Positions 5,142-6,002 of a stretch of 6,002 bases of DNA are shown here, piece by piece. The first letter of the stretch is position 1, and each line of letters opens with the position of its first letter. The notes below the pieces were generated by a model that saw only the letters and a list, made by a program, of their open reading frames with translations, was not told the origin of the DNA and did no database searches. Both the position numbers and the translations under genes were made by a program. The stretch spans positions 1 to 6,002 of the forward strand of contig DAOWHM010000124.1 in assembly GCA_030641425.1 (NCBI GenBank). Direction: 5' to 3'. The stretch is from Candidatus Bathyarchaeota archaeon (lineage in GTDB: Archaea > Thermoproteota > Bathyarchaeia > Bathyarchaeales > SOJC01).

Positions 5142-5564
5142 ATGGAAATGGAAGAGATTGCGAGATGGTCGTACATCGCCTTCCTTGTCATTACAATCGT
5201 TGCTGGACTAGCGGTCGGTTACATTGCTTATGATGCACGTACAGACACTACAACTACAGAAACAATCTTTGACTCTGTTGCAGACACGCACGGTTATGTC
5301 CTCCTGATTATGCTAACCCTAGGTGTCATTATTGGAATTGCAGGAAGTATAACATCAAAAGAGATTGCTCCATTCCTTATTGCAACAATCGCTCTCATGG
5401 TTGTCGGTATTAGTGACGTCTGGAGCCCGCTTTGGCAAGTTGAGATTCTTCAAATACTATACTGCTTCGCCTCGGCAATTACAACATATATCGCAGCATT
5501 CGCTGCCCCTGCAGCTGTTATCATCGCAATCAAAGGTATCCTAGCTATGGCGAAAGAGAAGTAA
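5142..5564 (+). CDS. Small integral membrane protein of unknown function, four predicted helices
   Basis: I do not recognise this 140-residue protein. By hydrophobicity it has four membrane segments: about residues 10-30 (YIAFLVITIVAGLAVGYIAY), 51-70 (GYVLLIMLTLGVIIGIAGSI), 75-92 (IAPFLIATIALMVVGISD) and 103-133 (a long Ala/Ile-rich helix up to KGILAM). The first loop (31-50) is acidic and Thr-rich (DARTDTTTTETIFD). The short second loop has K73 and the C-terminus ends AKEK, so positive-inside reasoning puts both ends in the cytoplasm and the Thr-rich loop outside. It has no signal peptide with a cleavage site, no cysteine pair and no catalytic motif. ATG at 5142 is chosen as the first in-frame Met after the promoter; ATG at 5148 is a close alternative. 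It stands alone, with its own TATA-like box and a T-tract terminator. Coding is convincing because of regular alternation of helices and loops over the whole frame. Confidence 0.85.
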   Translation: MEMEEIARWSYIAFLVITIVAGLAVGYIAYDARTDTTTTETIFDSVADTHGYVLLIMLTLGVIIGIAGSITSKEIAPFLIATIALMVVGISDVWSPLWQVEILQILYCFASAITTYIAAFAAPAAVIIAIKGILAMAKEK

Positions 5565-5576
5565 AATCCGCCCAAC

Positions 5577-5591
5577 TTTCTTCTTTTTTTT
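5577..5591 (+). terminator. Oligo-T terminator after the membrane-protein gene
   Basis: Thirteen bases past the stop codon, a pyrimidine stretch ends in eight consecutive T residues (5584-5591), with further T runs at 5577-5579 and 5581-5582. No GC-rich stem precedes it. T-rich tracts alone are the usual intrinsic termination signal in archaea. Confidence 0.65.
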
Positions 5592-5644
5592 AAGTTTAGT
5601 TCATATTATGATTGAGCACCCTAGGATTTTCTATGGAGCATGCA

Positions 5645-5660
5645 CGCTCAGTAGTGAGCG
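5645..5660. repeat. Short perfect hairpin in the convergent intergenic region
   Basis: CGCTCA (5645-5650) and TGAGCG (5655-5660) are exact complements around a GTAG loop. It lies between two converging genes and outside both oligo-T tracts. It may be a chance stem or part of a 3' untranslated region; nothing else around it suggests a known RNA family. Confidence 0.35.
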
Positions 5661-5758
5661 ACAAGGTCCGATGGTCTCTCTCCAAGATCGCTGGAAGCTT
5701 ATCGATCATTCCAAGTATGCCACTACGTAATTACCAACAACGATTGGGAAACACCCCA

Positions 5759-5779
5759 CAAAAAACAGGAGAAAAGTCT
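5759..5779 (-). terminator. Possible T-rich terminator after the right-edge minus-strand gene
   Basis: Read on the minus strand, starting nine bases past the TGA of the partial gene, the sequence is pyrimidine-rich with CTTTTCTCC and then a run of six T (5765-5760). It is flanked by complementary CCCCA (5754-5758) and TGGGG (5780-5784), which could close a small stem around it. The T-tracts are modest, so confidence is limited. Confidence 0.4.
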
Positions 5780-5787
5780 TGGGGCCA

Positions 5788-6002
5788 TCATGCTTCTAGC
5801 AATTGGAGAACAGTTTCTCTTTCAAGTTCACGGAGGCGTTGCTCATGTTCAATCTTCATCCTATTCCAGTTGCAGATTCGCGTTGCTTCTTCGAAGCTTA
5901 AGCAGCGTCTTTTTTGACCATGAAGGCCTCCTGTCATCACGTTTACATACCATTCGCCACCTAGGTTGGTTCTTCCGCTTTCGACACCTTGCAGAGTCTT
6001 CA
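5788..6002 (-). CDS. Unrecognised protein, C-terminal 70 residues, cut by right edge
   Basis: A minus-strand frame is open from the right edge of the window to TGA at 5790-5788, giving 70 full codons. It begins KTLQGVESGRTNLGGEWYVN and ends RELERETVLQLLEA. The last 25 or so residues (from about NRMKIEHEQRLRELE) look like an amphipathic, coiled-coil-prone helix. The preceding part holds a Gly/aromatic stretch (NLGGEWYVNVMTGG) and two cysteines (C33 and C43 of the visible segment). Residue composition is more protein-like than any overlapping frame, and a T-rich stretch follows the stop. The competing plus-strand frame (5612-5917) yields a Ser/Arg/Cys-rich string typical of antisense. I do not recognise the family, and the N-terminal portion lies outside the window. 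A start inside the window, such as the Met at visible residue 22, is less likely because the frame stays open to the edge. Confidence 0.55.
   Translation of the reverse strand, partial: KTLQGVESGRTNLGGEWYVNVMTGGLHGQKRRCLSFEEATRICNWNRMKIEHEQRLRELERETVLQLLEA

Noticed and set aside
5592..5787. Possible tRNA or box C/D small RNA in the convergent intergenic stretch.
   Set aside because: No T-loop, acceptor stem or paired C and D boxes were found. Only an isolated six-base hairpin is present.
5612..5917. Plus-strand 101-residue frame after the membrane-protein gene.
   Set aside because: It follows the oligo-T terminator and lacks a promoter or ribosome site. Its second half is antisense to the better-looking minus-strand partial gene and reads as Ser/Arg/Cys-rich noise.
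1..6002. CRISPR array, insertion sequence or defence genes.
   Set aside because: There are no regularly spaced repeats, transposase motifs or nuclease/helicase genes. All long frames are explained by metabolic genes or one membrane protein.

Overview
The window looks like chromosomal DNA from an archaeon. The clearest sign is a type III-RuBisCO-pathway ribose-1,5-bisphosphate isomerase. It is supported by archaeal TATA-like promoter boxes, an oligo-T terminator without a GC-rich stem, Shine-Dalgarno sites and frequent TTG starts. Base composition looks moderate (mid-40s % GC by eye). A Bathyarchaeia-like or related Thermoproteota lineage is a guess; no rRNA or other marker gene is present to fix it.

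Layout: the left five-sixths is read on the minus strand. In transcription order it holds the ribose-1,5-bisphosphate isomerase (4861-3866), a stand-alone two-CBS-domain protein (3793-3362), and then a tight three-gene operon for a thiamine-diphosphate/lipoate 2-oxoacid (or acetoin) dehydrogenase complex: E1 alpha (3275-2322), E1 beta (2310-1336) and E2 (1320-172). The first 14 codons of a medium-chain, alcohol-dehydrogenase-like gene run off the left edge (43-1). A 280-base divergent intergenic region (4862-5141) separates the isomerase from a plus-strand gene for a small four-helix membrane protein of unknown function (5142-5564). That gene ends in an oligo-T terminator and converges on the C-terminal part of an unrecognised minus-strand gene cut by the right edge (6002-5788).

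How the genes work together: E1 alpha and E1 beta form the TPP-dependent decarboxylating or cleaving enzyme. It passes an acyl group to the lipoyl lysine of E2, which transfers it to CoA. No E3 (dihydrolipoamide dehydrogenase) is visible. All three complex genes most likely start with TTG behind good Shine-Dalgarno sites, with 11- and 15-base gaps, and a TATA box lies just ahead of E1 alpha. Substrate cannot be fixed from sequence. The E1 subunits resemble both acetoin and pyruvate/branched-chain dehydrogenases, and the neighbouring MDR dehydrogenase start makes an acetoin/2,3-butanediol route worth testing. The isomerase belongs to the archaeal AMP/nucleoside salvage route feeding type III RuBisCO. 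The CBS protein beside it, a fold that often binds AMP or ATP, could be an energy sensor for either neighbour.

I found no CRISPR array, tRNA, rRNA, insertion sequence or defence system. The window is mostly well-understood metabolism. The less explained parts are the divergent intergenic region, with dyads and a possible short reading frame, the orphan membrane protein, and the truncated right-edge gene.
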